Of a DNA stretch of 64,000 bases, positions 8,093 to 19,145 are shown piece by piece (position 1 is the stretch's first letter; the number at the start of each line of letters is the position of its first letter). The notes beneath the pieces are model-generated. The model was not told the origin of the DNA. It searched no databases and saw only the letters and a list, made by a program, of their open reading frames with translations. The stretch spans positions 107,423 through 171,422 of the forward strand of contig JADJVF010000037.1 of NCBI GenBank assembly GCA_016716705.1. The letters are read 5' to 3'. A program made the position numbers and the translations under genes. The DNA comes from Holophagales bacterium. Its GTDB lineage: Bacteria; Acidobacteriota; Thermoanaerobaculia; UBA5066.

Positions 8093-11000
8093 ATGGACGA
8101 GCCTCTCCGAGCCCCCGCCCCGGCCGCTCCCCGCACGGCGCCGGCCTGGACGAGCGTCGTCCTGCCCGTGACCGGGATGACGTGCGCGAGCTGCGCCCGG
8201 TTGATCGAGTGGAAGTTCAGCGGCTCGACGGCGTCCGCTCCGCCCGTGTCGGAATCGCCACGGAAACGCTGCATGTGGACTTCGACCCGGCACGGGTCGA
8301 GGCCGGCCGCATCGTCGCCTGCGTCCGCAGGGCCGGCTTCGGCGTCGCCGGACCGGAGGGGGGCGCCGCTTCCGAGGCCGACGACGCGACCGAGGCCCTT
8401 CCACGACGGCTCGTCCTCGGTCTCGCGCTGACCGTCCCGCTCGTCGTCTACAGCATGGGACGCGACCTCGGCCTCGCGGCCTTCCCGCACGACCGCTTCG
8501 CGATGCTCGTCGCCGCGACGATCGTGCAGCTCGCCGTGGGTGCGCCGTTCTACGCGCGCTCGTGGCGGAGCCTCCGCACCGGGACGTCGAGCATGGACGT
8601 CCTCGTCGTGCTCGGCTCGACCGTCGCGTGGGGCGCCAGCGTCGGCGTCACGCTCGGCCTCGTCCCGGGCTCCGACGTCTACTTCGAGACCGGGGCGGCG
8701 ATCGTCACTCTCGTCACCCTCGGCAGGTTCCTCGAGGCCCGCGCGCGGCGGAGGGCTTCGGCGGCGATAAGGGCCCTCTTCGACCTGTGTCCCGCCGTGG
8801 CCCGGGTCATCCGGGGCGGCGCCGAGGTGGAAGTGGGCGTCGAAGAGGTTCGCGTCGGTGAGACCGTCATCGTCCGTCCCGGGGAGCGGGTCCCGGTCGA
8901 CGGCATCGTCCGCGAGGGGCGCTCCTCGTTCGACGAGTCGATGGTCACCGGCGAATCGATGCCCGTCGCCCGGGGACCCGGCGACGCGGTGATCGGCGCG
9001 ACCGTCAACGCGGACGGTCTCGTCCGCGTCGAGGCCACGCGGGTCGGCGCGGAATCGACGCTCGCCCGGATCGCCCGACTCGTCGAGGACGCCCAGGCGC
9101 GCAAGGCGCCGACCCAGGAGGTCGCCGACGAGGTCGGCCGCTGGTTCGTCCCGCTCGTCCTGGCGTCTGCGCTGGCGACGCTCCTCGGCTGGCTCTTCGT
9201 CGCGCGCATCGACCTGCCGGGGGCACTGATGAACGCGGTGGCGGTTCTCATCATCGCCTGCCCCTGTGCGATCGGCCTGGCGACGCCGATGGCCGTGCTC
9301 GTCGGGACCGCTCGAGGCGCGTCGCGCGGGATCCTCTTCCGCTCCGGCGCCGCGCTGGAGCAGGCGGGCCGGGCGACCGTCGTCGTCCTCGACAAGACCG
9401 GGACCCTGACCCGGGGCGAGCCCGGGCTGACGGACGTCGTTTCCTGCCGGCCCGGCGAGGAACGGGAGGTCCTGCGCCTGGCGGCGAGCGCGGAGCAGGG
9501 TTCGGAGCACCCCGTGGGCCGGGCGCTCGCGCTGGCCGGGGCGAACCGGGGCCTCGCGCTCGCGCCTCCTCGGGATTTCCGTGCCGTGAGCGGCTCGGGA
9601 ATCCGCGCGTGCGTGGAAGGGCGCGACGTTCTCGTCGGCACCGCCTGGCTGATGCGCGGCGAGGGGGTCTCCATCGAGGAGCTCGAGGCGGACGTCGACC
9701 GCCTCCAGGCCGAGGGAAAGACCGCGATGATCGTGGCCGCGACCCGGCCCGGCGGCGAGGGTCCGGCGGAAGCAATCGGGATCGTCGCCGTCGCCGACGC
9801 CGTGAAGCCCGGGGCCCGGGAGGCCGTCGAGGAGCTCCACCGCCTCGGGCTCGACGTCGTGATGCTGACGGGCGACAACCTCGCGACCGCCGAGGCGGTC
9901 GCGCGCGAGGTGGGCATCACGCGGGTCCGTGCGGAGGTCCGGCCGGGGGAAAAGGCCGACGCGATCCGGAACCTCCGGAATGCCCCGCGGCCGCCCGGCG
10001 TGCCGCCGCCCGTCGTCGTCATGGTGGGAGACGGGATCAACGACGCGCCGGCTCTCGCACAGGCCGACGTCGGCATGGCCCTCGGCACCGGGACCGACGT
10101 CGCAATGGAGGCGGCGGGCGTCACCCTCATGAGCGGCGACCTGCGAGGAGTCGGGAGAGCCATCGTCCTCTCGCGCGCATCGCTCCAGACCGTCTTCCAG
10201 AACCTGGTCTGGGCGCTCTTCTACAACGTCGCGCTGATCCCGATCGCGGCCTACGGCCTGCTCAGCCCGATGGTGGCGGCCGGCGCCATGACGTTCAGCT
10301 CCCTCTTCGTCGTCTCGAACAGCCTGCGGCTCCGCCGCGCGCCGCTCGAGTCTTCCGTCGCGCCGAATACGGGCTGGCGGCGGGGGCTCGAGCTGGCGCC
10401 GCGGGTCGTCGCGCCGGCGACGGCGCTCGCCGTCCTGATCGTCGTCCCGATGCTCGCGATGGCGGGAGGGGCGGAGATCCGAGGCGCCCTCGCCGGGACG
10501 ATGTCCCCGGCCCTGATGATGGTCATGGCGATCGCGAACGGGCTGATCGCCGTCTCCTACGCGTCGATCCCCGTCTTCCTCGTGGTCTTCAAGGTCCGGC
10601 GGAAGGACCTCCCCTTCTCCTGGGTCCTCTTCCTCTTCGGCGCGTTCATCCTCGCCTGCGGGACGACGCACTTCGTCCACGTCATCGGCCTCTGGTGGCC
10701 CGTCGGCTGGTGGCAGGCCGCCGTCGATTCGATCTGCGCCGTCGTCTCCCTCGCGTCGGCGGTCGTCCTCTGGCCTCTCCTGCCGAGGATCCTCGCTCTG
10801 CCGAGCCCCGAGCAGCTCCGCATCGTCAACCGGGCGCTCGAGGACGAGAAGGCGGCTCTCGAACGGACGCAGGCCGAGCTGAGGAAGGCGTACGCGGAGG
10901 TCGAACGGCGGGTCGAGGAGCGAACCGTCGAGCTCGCCCGGGCCAACGAGGCCCTCGTCGCCGAGGTCTTCGAACGGCAGCGGGCCGAGGAGGAGCTCCG

Positions 11001-12879
11001 CCGGAACCGCAACATGCTCGCCTCGATCATCGACTCGATCCCGCAAGCGGTCTTCTGGAAGGACCGTACGGGCCTCTACCTCGGGTGCAACCGGCCGATG
11101 GCCCGGCGGGCGGGGCTGCCCGACCCGGAGGCGATCGTCGGGAAGAGCGACTTCGACCTGCCGTGGAGCCGCGAGGAAGCCGAGGCGTACCGCGCCGACG
11201 ATCGGGAGGTCATCGAGAGCAGGCGGCCGAAGCTCCACTTCGTGGAGTCGCAACGGCAGGCCGACGGGACGACGATCTGGCTCGACACCTCGAAGGTGCC
11301 GCTGACGAACGACGCGGGTGACGTCGACGGCGTCCTCGGCGTCTTCGAGGACGTCACGGAGCGCCGGCAGGCGGAGGTCCGGCTCCTCGAGTACCGGAAG
11401 GTCATCGAGAGCTCGGGAGACCTGATCTGCGTCCTCGACGCCTCGTACCGGTACGTCCTCGCGAACGAGGCGTTCCTGTCGAACCTCGGGCTCGCTCTCG
11501 AGGAGGTCGCGGGCCGCACCATCGAGGAGGTGCGCGGCGTCGAGGCTTTCCACCAGCTGAAGCCCCACGTCGACCGGAGCCTCGCGGGGGAGGAACACGC
11601 GTTCGAGCTGCAGATGGCGCACCCGGGGAAGGGGACCCGCCACCTCTCCGCCCGTTACACCCCGATCGTCGAGGGAGACCGGGTGACGAGCGTCGCGAGC
11701 GTCATGAGGGACGTCTCGGAGGAAAGGCGCCTGGAAGGCCAGCTGCTCCAGGCGCAGAAGATGGAGGCCGTCGGGCAGCTCGCCGGAGGCGTCGCGCACG
11801 ACTTCAACAACATCCTCTCCGTCATCCTCGGCTACTGCCACCTCATCCAGGCCGGGTTCTCCGGAGACGACAAGCAGCGAGAGCGGCTCGGGCTCGTGAC
11901 GGCCGCCGCGGAGCGGGCCGCGCAGCTCACGCGCTCCCTCCTCGCCTTCAGCCGCAAGCAGATGATGTCGCCGAAGGCGGCGAACCTCGTCGACGTCGTT
12001 CAGCGGGTCCAGAAGCTCCTCACCCGGATCATCGGGGAGGACGTGCACCTGAGAACCGTCTCGAACGACGCGCAGCTCCCGGTGTTCGTCGACGGCGGCC
12101 AGATCGAGCAGGTCCTCGTCAACCTCGCCACGAACGCCCGCGACGCCATGCCTCGCGGAGGCCTCCTGACGATCGAGACCGGGAGGCACGAGATCGACCC
12201 GGCCTTCGTGGCCGCCCACGGATGGGGCCTGCCCGGCCGCTACGCCGTCCTGACCGTCTCCGACACCGGGTGCGGGATGGACGAGGAGACGAGGAACCGC
12301 ATTTTCGAGCCCTTCTTCACGACGAAGGAAACCGGCAAGGGGACCGGCCTCGGCATGTCGATCGCCTTCGGGATCGTGAAGCAGCACCACGGCTTCATGA
12401 GCGTCTACAGCGAGCCGGGGACCGGGAGCGTCTTCAAGATCTTCCTGCCTCTGACGGAGGAAGGAAGGGCCGGTGAAGATTCGCCGGCGTCGCCCGCCCC
12501 TGCCCGGGGAGGGAACGAGACGATCCTCGTCGCCGAGGACGAGGCGACCGTGCGCGACCTCCTCGCGACGGTCCTGTCGGACGCCGGCTACCGGGTCGTC
12601 CTCGCCGAGGACGGGCAGGACGCCGTGCAGAAGTTCGCGGCGGACCCGGACCGGATCGACCTCGTCCTGATGGACATGATCATGCCGAAGAAGAGCGGCC
12701 GGGAGGCGTTCGAGGAGATCCGGGTGCTCCGGCCGGGGGCCCGGGTCCTCTTCTCGAGCGGCTACTCCCCGGACTTCATCGAGAGCCGCGGGGGCCTCGG
12801 CGCAGTCCCTGATCTCCTGACGAAACCGGTCCATCCGCTGGACCTCCTCCGGAAGGTGAGGGAGATCCTGGATCGCTGA
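8093..12879 (+). CDS. Copper P1B-ATPase fused to ethylene-receptor-like domain and hybrid histidine kinase
   Basis: About 1595 residues after repair of one frame break near 8212, in the N-terminal HMA domain ([12 protein letters not shown], then [10 protein letters not shown] in another frame). The ATPase part has TGES, CPC (Cys codon 9259-9261), DKTGTLT (9391), SEHPVG, GDGIND, YN in helix 7 and MTFSS in helix 8, the Cu(I)-specific P1B-1 set. Without a stop it continues through one extra hydrophobic helix (about 10410-10470) into a three-helix domain matching plant ETR1: SYASIP and [12 protein letters not shown], with Cys at 10657 and His at 10669 at the copper-binding positions. Two PAS domains, HisKA (AHDFNN, His 11797-11799), HATPase (GKGTGLGMS) and a receiver (Asp 12673-12675) follow. 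No in-frame start with a ribosome site lies at the junction. In plants a copper ATPase (RAN1) loads ETR1, so the fusion makes functional sense. Two genes merged by an indel remain the main alternative. Confidence 0.85.
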
Positions 12880-12897
12880 GGGAGGCGAGGACTGGCG

Positions 12898-14949
12898 TCA
12901 GCTGCGTTCCGCCGGCTCGGGCCTTCCCCAGAGCCAGCCCTGGCCGTACTCGACGCCGAGGCCCCGGAGGATGTCAGCCACCGGGGCGCGTTCGACCATC
13001 TCCGCGACGACGGTCTTCCCGAGAGCGTGGGCGACCGCGACCATCGCTCCGACGAGGGCGCGATTCGTGGCGTTCGTCTCGAGGTCCCGGACGAAGGAGC
13101 CGTCGATCTTCACGAGGTCGACAGGAAGCGCCTGGAGGTAGGCGAACGAGGAGAACCCGGTCCCGAAGTCGTCGAGGGCGAAGCCGCAGCCGAGCTCCTT
13201 GAGCCGGCGTGCCCACCGCTGAAGGCCCGTGATGTCGGCGATCGCCGCCGTCTCCGTGATCTCGAACGTGAGGACGCCGGGCGGCAGGCCGCTCTGTGCG
13301 ACGAGCGCCTCGAACTCCGTGAGGAGTGCGCGGTCGCCGAGACTCGTCCCGGAGAGGTTCACGAAGAGACGGCGCCCCGGCGTCGCCGAGAGGAGCGCGA
13401 TGGCGCGCGTCACGACCCACCGGTCGAGGGCGGTCATCAGCCCGAACCGCTCGGCGGCGGGCAGGAACGCCCCCGGGGCGATGAGCCCCCCGGAGTCGTC
13501 GACGAGGCGGACGAGGACTTCCTCGTGCTCCGTCTCTCCGGTCCGAAGCGAAACGATCCGCTGGGCGAGGAGACGAAGGGTGTCCTTGCGGAGTGCGTCC
13601 CGCACCCGCGCCGCCCAACGGCCGAGGTCGTCCATGGCGCGCCGGCCCACGGGGTCCTCGCGGCACGTCACCCAGCGGTTCCGCCCTTCGTCCTTGGCGA
13701 TGTGGAGCGCCGCGTCCGCGAGGGCGAGTGTCGCCGCGGCGGAGCGCGAGGGCTCGACGGGGACGACGCCGAGGCTCGCCGTCACGTCGAAGACGACTCC
13801 CTCGGAAGCGAAGCGCATCCCGTCGATGCTCGCCCGGAGCCCTTCCGCGACCGCCTCCGCCTCGGTCAGCTCCTCGCCGTCGAGGAGAGCGGCGAACGCG
13901 TCTCCCCCGAAGCGGAACAGACGGCCCTTCGACGGGAGGATCTGCGTCATCCGCTCCGTCAGCTCCACGAGAAGCCTGTCTCCGGCGGGGTGCCCGAGCG
14001 CGCCGTTGAGGACCGAGAACCGGTCGATGTCGAGCATGACGAGGCTCGCGGCCGGGCCGCCGTCCCCCCTGCCGACGATCTGCTCGATCTCCTCGCGGAG
14101 GACGGACTGGTTGGGCAGGCCGGTCAGGAGGTCCCGCGTCGCGAGGTTCTGGATGACCTCCTCCTGCCGCTTGCGGGCCGTCACGTCCTGCTTGATGGAG
14201 ACGTAGTGCGTGATCTCCCCCTGCTCTCCGAGGACGGGGGTGATCGTCATCTCCTCCACGTAGAGGGTGCCGTCCTTCCTCCGGTTGTAGAGCTCGCCGC
14301 GCCAGACGCCGCCGGCCTTGATCGTTTCCCACATCTGGCGGTAGAACGCCTCGCGCTGGACGCCCGAGCGGAGGAGCCTCGGGTTCTTGCCGATCGCCTC
14401 CTCGAGCTCGTAGCCCGTCATCCGCGTGAACGCGGGGTTTGCCCAGACGATGGCGCCGTCGAGGCCGGTGATGACGATCCCGTCCGCAGCCGCCTCGAGC
14501 GCGGAGTGGCTGAGCCGGACCTCCTCCTCCGCCTTCCGGCGCGCGAGCCGGGCCGCCCAGACCTCGCGGGCCGCCCGGACCGCGTGCGGAAGACGACCGA
14601 GGCGCTCCTTGAGGACGTAGTCGTCGGCCCCGGACTTGATGCAGTCCGCCGCGGTCTCCTCGTCGATCGATCCCGTCACGATGATGAAGGGAAGGTCCGG
14701 CCTCAGCTCCCGGACGACCTTGAGCGCCTTCATGCCGTTCCAGGAGGGGAGCGAGTAGTCGGCGATGACGACGTTTGGCGTGAACTCATCGAGCGTCGCC
14801 CGGAACTCCGCCTCCGTCTCCACCCGGAGCCACTCGCCCAGGATCCCGGCTTGGCGCAGCTCGCGGATCTCGAGCTCAGCGTCCGACGCGACGTCCTCGA
14901 GGACGAGGATCCGGAGGTTCTCGGCGACCGGCGGGACGGGCGTCGTCAT
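12898..14949 (-). CDS. Receiver-PAS-GGDEF-EAL protein with degenerate GGDEF
   Basis: A 683-residue cyclic di-GMP protein. The receiver (1-130) has VIADYSLPSWNG. The PAS domain (about 150-265) has WANPAFTRMTGYE. The GGDEF domain (about 275-430) reads FRFGGDAFA where GGDEF is expected, so cyclase activity is doubtful. The EAL domain (about 440-680) reads EEVLVRL at the EAL position but keeps the Glu, as well as NLSGTSL, DDFGTGFSS, KIDGSF, the late Glu in VVAEMVER and a Gln in YGQGW. The pattern suggests a phosphodiesterase with a regulatory, inactive GGDEF domain. It follows the Rcp1-like receiver on the same strand after 7 bases. Confidence 0.88.
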   Translation of the reverse strand: MTTPVPPVAENLRILVLEDVASDAELEIRELRQAGILGEWLRVETEAEFRATLDEFTPNVVIADYSLPSWNGMKALKVVRELRPDLPFIIVTGSIDEETAADCIKSGADDYVLKERLGRLPHAVRAAREVWAARLARRKAEEEVRLSHSALEAAADGIVITGLDGAIVWANPAFTRMTGYELEEAIGKNPRLLRSGVQREAFYRQMWETIKAGGVWRGELYNRRKDGTLYVEEMTITPVLGEQGEITHYVSIKQDVTARKRQEEVIQNLATRDLLTGLPNQSVLREEIEQIVGRGDGGPAASLVMLDIDRFSVLNGALGHPAGDRLLVELTERMTQILPSKGRLFRFGGDAFAALLDGEELTEAEAVAEGLRASIDGMRFASEGVVFDVTASLGVVPVEPSRSAAATLALADAALHIAKDEGRNRWVTCREDPVGRRAMDDLGRWAARVRDALRKDTLRLLAQRIVSLRTGETEHEEVLVRLVDDSGGLIAPGAFLPAAERFGLMTALDRWVVTRAIALLSATPGRRLFVNLSGTSLGDRALLTEFEALVAQSGLPPGVLTFEITETAAIADITGLQRWARRLKELGCGFALDDFGTGFSSFAYLQALPVDLVKIDGSFVRDLETNATNRALVGAMVAVAHALGKTVVAEMVERAPVADILRGLGVEYGQGWLWGRPEPAERS

Positions 14950-14956
14950 CGGCGTC

Positions 14957-15385
14957 TCACTCGGGCGGCTGGTTGAGGACGAGCCAGTAGAGACCGACCT
15001 CTCCCACCGCCGCGACGAACTTCTCGAACTCCACCGGCTTGACGATGTAGCTGTTGGCTCCGAGCTCGTAGGCGCGCTTCACGTCGGGCTCCTCCCGCGA
15101 AGAGGTGAGGACGACGACCGGGAGCGTGCGCGTCGATTCCTCCCTCCGGATCCGCTCGAGGACCTCGAGCCCGTTCACGCGCGGGAGCTTCAGGTCGAGG
15201 AGGACGACCCGCGGCAGCGCCGGCCGCGGCTCGCCGCCGAAGAGGAGCTCGAGCGCCTCGGCGCCGTCCCGGACGACCCGGACGGAATTCACGACGTGAG
15301 CCCGCCTCAGCGCGCGCAGGGTCAGCTCGACGTCGTCCGGGTTGTCTTCGACGAGGAGAACGTCGGAGCTGTTCTGGTGCCTCAT
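14957..15385 (-). CDS. Rcp1-like single-domain response regulator
   Basis: A 142-residue receiver of the Rcp1 type, which typically works with phytochrome-like kinases. It has LLVEDNPDDVELT, phosphoacceptor Asp in VVLLDLKLPRVNG, VVLTSS and the Lys in YIVKPVEF. The extended loop after the first helix (LRRAHVVNSVRVVRDG) is characteristic of the subfamily. Its ATG overlaps the stop of the upstream PAS/GAF kinase (ATGA at 15382-15385), so the two are coupled. That kinase has a Cph1-like kinase core, which fits the pairing. The GGDEF-EAL gene follows, giving a three-gene unit. Confidence 0.92.
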   Translation of the reverse strand: MRHQNSSDVLLVEDNPDDVELTLRALRRAHVVNSVRVVRDGAEALELLFGGEPRPALPRVVLLDLKLPRVNGLEVLERIRREESTRTLPVVVLTSSREEPDVKRAYELGANSYIVKPVEFEKFVAAVGEVGLYWLVLNQPPE

Positions 15386-18300
15386 TTGCTTCTTCCTTCG
15401 TCCGGCAGAGAGATGGTGAAGGTGGCCCCATGGTCGACCTCGCCGCGGGCGCCGACGGAGCCCCCGTGGCGCGCGACGATCCGTTCGACGAGAGCGAGGC
15501 CGACTCCCGTCCCCTCGAACTCGCGGCCGTGGAGCCGCTGGAAGACGCCGAACAGCTTTCCCGCGTATCGCATGTCGAATCCCACACCGTTGTCGGAGAC
15601 CTCGTAGATTACACGCCCCGTCTCCCGGCGGCCCGAAACCTCGAGGCGTCGCCGCGGCCGTGTCGACGTGAACTTCACCGCGTTCGAGAGGAGATTCACG
15701 AAGACCTGCCGCAGGAGCGCCGGGTCGGCCTGGGCAGGAGGGAGGTCGCCGACTATCACTTCGCTGACCTCGCGCTCCGCCTCCGGGAGGACCTCCGCGA
15801 GGACCGACCTCACGAGCTCACCCGTCTCGACGCGGCTCCGCCGAAGGTCCTGCCGACCGGCCCTGGAGAAGACGAGAAGGTCGTCGATGAGCTGGGCCAT
15901 CCTCCGAGCGTTGAAGCGGACGACGCCGAGGAGGCGCCGCCCCTCCTCGTCGAGGCGCGCGGCCTGCTCTTCCTCGATCATCCGCGAGAACCCGTCGATG
16001 GCACGGAGGGGCGCCCGGAGGTCGTGGGAGATCGAGTAGGCGAAGCTCTCGAGCTCTTTCGACTTGGCGAGGAGCTCCTCGGTCCGGCGCGCGACCCGCT
16101 CCTCGAGCTCGGCGTTGAGCCGCCGGACCTCGTCCTCGGCCCTCACCCGTGCGGAGACGTCGGCGAGGACGGCCACCGCGCTCGTGACCGCCCCCTCTGC
16201 GTCCGTCAGGGGCGCGGCCGCTATGGAAACGTCGATGGCAGTCCCGTCCTTCCTCTCCGGACGCACCTCGCGCCCCGTGACGGGAGTCCCGGAGAGGACC
16301 TCCGCGAGAATGGCGCGGATCTCCGCCTCCGCCTTTGGCGGGGCCACAGGCGGGAACCTTCCGATCACCTCCTCGGCGCTCCAGCCGAACACTTCCTCGG
16401 CGGCCGGATTCCACGAAGTGACGGTGCCGTCGCGGTCGAGGGTCACGATGGGCGCCGGGGACCCGGTGACGATGGCCTCGAGAAGGCGCGTCGCCGCCGC
16501 GAGGCGGGCCTCGGCCTCCTTCCGGTCCGTCTGTTCGAGGATGAACGCGACCGACTCCTCCCGCTTCTCGCCGACGAGGGCATAGCCGACGAGGACGGGG
16601 ACACGCGTCCCGTCCTTCCGGACGTACTCCTTCTCGTAAGGCGTGCAGATGCCCCGTGCCTTCGCCTCGGCGATCCGCTCGGTGTCCAACGGAAGCCACT
16701 CGGGGGGCGTGATGGCGTCCCAGCGGAGCCTGCCGCGATCGAGGTCCTCCCGGTCGTATCCGACGATCCGGAGGAACTCGTCGTTGGCGGCGAGGATGTT
16801 CCCGTGGACGTCCCCGAAGATCGCTCCGACCATCCCGGAGTCGAAGAAGGCCCGGATCTTCTCCTCGGCCTTCGCTCGCTCCGTGATGTCGTTCGCGAGG
16901 GTGAGCCGCGCCGCGCGCCCGTCGAAGACGACGTCGTAGGTGACGATCTCGACGAGGAGCTTCCGGCCGTCCTTGCGGAGGTGGCGCCAGGGACCCGACG
17001 TCCGGATGCCCTTTCGTACGGCCCGAACGTCCGCTTCCACGATGGGAACGTCCTCCGGCGGCCGTATGTCGCGGAGTGTCCGGGCGAGCAGCTCCTCCTT
17101 CGAGTAGCCGTAGAGCTGCGTCGCCGCCTCGTTGACGTCGAGGAACCGCAACGTCTCGACGTCGAAGACCCACATGGGGGCGGGGTTCTCCTCGAAGAGC
17201 TTCCGGTAGCGCTCCTCGCTCTCGGCCAGCGACGCCTCGGCACGGGACTGCCGCTCCTCGGCGTCGACGAGGTCGAGGGCGAGGCCGAGGTCGCGGGCGA
17301 GCTCCTCCAGGAGAACGACCGCTTCGGGCAGGAAGACGCCCGGCTCGGAGGCGCAGAGGAAGAGGACGCCACGGACGGTGCCGCCGCACCGGACGGGGAA
17401 GGCTGCGCTCGAGCGATACCCGCGGCGCCGTCCCGCCTCGCGTAGCTGCGCGAGACGCGAATCGATTCCCCAGTCCTCGGCGACGACGGTCCGGTCCTCG
17501 ACGAAGGCGGTCGCCGCCGGGCTTCGCTCCGCCGACGCTGCTTCGAGCGGAATGGGGACTTCCTCGAAGAAGCCCTCCACCCTCCCTGCGGACGCCTCCG
17601 CGGCGAGGAAACCCTTGTCGTCCGGTGCCCCGAACCACGCGGCCGTGAACTCTCCGTCCGCGACGAGCTCCTCGCACGTCCTGCGCAGGACGCCGCTTCG
17701 ATCCCTCACCTCGACGAACGCCTGGTCCACGGCGCTGATCACCCGGTGGATCCGGTTCAGGAGGAGGACCCGCGCGAGCGCTGCGTCGCTCTCCGACACG
17801 TCGCGGACGACGGAGACGAGGAGCTCCTCGTCTCCGAGAACGACGGCACGCGAGGAGACCTCGACGGCGATCACCGTGCCGTCGCGGCGCCGGTAACGGG
17901 TGCGAAACAGCGCTCCCTCCGAGCGCGCCTTCTCGAGCTGGGCCCGCGCGGCACCCGCGTCCTCGGGAGGACGGAGGTCGAAGGTGGTCAAACCGAGGAG
18001 CTCATTCCGGCTGTATCCCCAAAGCCCCTCGGCGGCTCGGTTCGCCTCGACGATCCGGCCGTCCGCGGGCCGAATCCAGACGACGGCGTCCCGGACCTGC
18101 TGGAGGACGGAACGGTGCCTCTCGTCCCGCAGCCGCTGCTCCTCCGATGCCCGGAGCCTCTCCCGCCCCCGGGTCGCGCGGACGAGAGCGACGAGGGCGA
18201 GGACGACGCAGAGGAGGGTCGCCCCGGCCCACGCCCGTTCCCTGACGATGCCGGAGAGCGCCTCGTCGACGTCCACCTTCACGACGAGACCCCAGCCGGG

Positions 18301-19145
18301 CCCCCTCAGGTATCGGACGGCCGCGAGCACACGCTGCCCGCGGTAGTCGACGTACTCGCCGTCGCCTTCCCGCCCCTCGACGGCGTCGCGGGCCGCGATG
18401 TTGGCCGTCTCCAGGGGCAGCGTGCTTGGGCCCTCGCCTTGCGCACGGCTCCGGAGCGGAGAGAGGAGAACGAGGTCGTCGCCCGATCGCCGGGCGAGGA
18501 CGACCTCGCCGGTGCGCGTCGCGACGGGCTCGCGGCGCAGGTATCTCCAGAGGCTCGTCCTGGCGTCGTCCACCACGACGATCCAGCCCGCCGGAGCTCC
18601 CCCGCCCGGCTCGCCGCCGACGGGCCCCGCGAAGACGACCCGAGCACCGGCCGGAACCGAATAGAGGCCAGTCCAGGCGGCCTTCGGAGCGGTCCGTCGA
18701 AGGAGGTCCGAAACCTCGGGATCGAGGGCCTCGCCCGCACGGAGGCGCTCCGAGAAATCCGGGCCGAGGAACGCGAGAGTGAGGCCTTCCCAGCTCCTGA
18801 GCCCCGCGTCGAAGACGCTCCGCACGTGCTCGGCGCCTTCCCATGATCCCCCGACGCTCCCGTGCCGGCCATCTCCTGGATGCTCGGGAACGCCGCGAAG
18901 ACCTCCGCGTCCTGGGTCCTCTCCTCGAGGTAGTCGAGGATCGCGGACTTCCTCTCCTCGGCCGTCCCGGCGAGGCGGTCCCGCCACTCCCTCCGGACGG
19001 ACGCCTCGCGCCGGACCAGGACGATCGCGATCACCGCGCCGACGAGGACGAGGAGGAGCACGACACCGACGGACGCCGTTCGCGTCGCCGCCGAGCTCGC
19101 CGGGACCGTCCCCAAATGCTGCGTGTCCGGCGAAGCGGCGTTCAT
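15382..19145 (-). CDS. Multi-PAS/GAF sensor histidine kinase, one frame break near the N-terminus
   Basis: The restored protein is about 1255 residues. It has an N-terminal membrane helix (VGVVLLLVLVGAVIAIVLV), a Cache-like extracytoplasmic region of about 280 residues and a second membrane helix. A PAS domain, a GAF domain (about 17.3-17.7 kb), three further PAS domains, and a kinase core with [18 protein letters not shown] and [20 protein letters not shown] follow; this core resembles bacteriophytochrome-type kinases. The start region lies in a different frame from the rest; the break is near 18845, inside the sensor. No chromophore-binding Cys or phytochrome PHY domain was recognised, so light sensing is not supported. 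The partner is the coupled Rcp1-like receiver. Confidence 0.87.

Noticed and set aside
7738..12834. Minus-strand open frame of about 1700 codons opposite the copper-ATPase/kinase fusion
   Set aside because: GC-rich codon bias leaves the antisense frame free of stops. The protein is low-complexity Arg/Asp/Glu-rich with no domain, while the plus strand has full motifs.
15382..19145. Bacteriophytochrome photoreceptor
   Set aside because: The kinase core and Rcp1-like partner resemble phytochrome systems, but no PHY domain or chromophore Cys was found; the GAF domain is of the ordinary kind.
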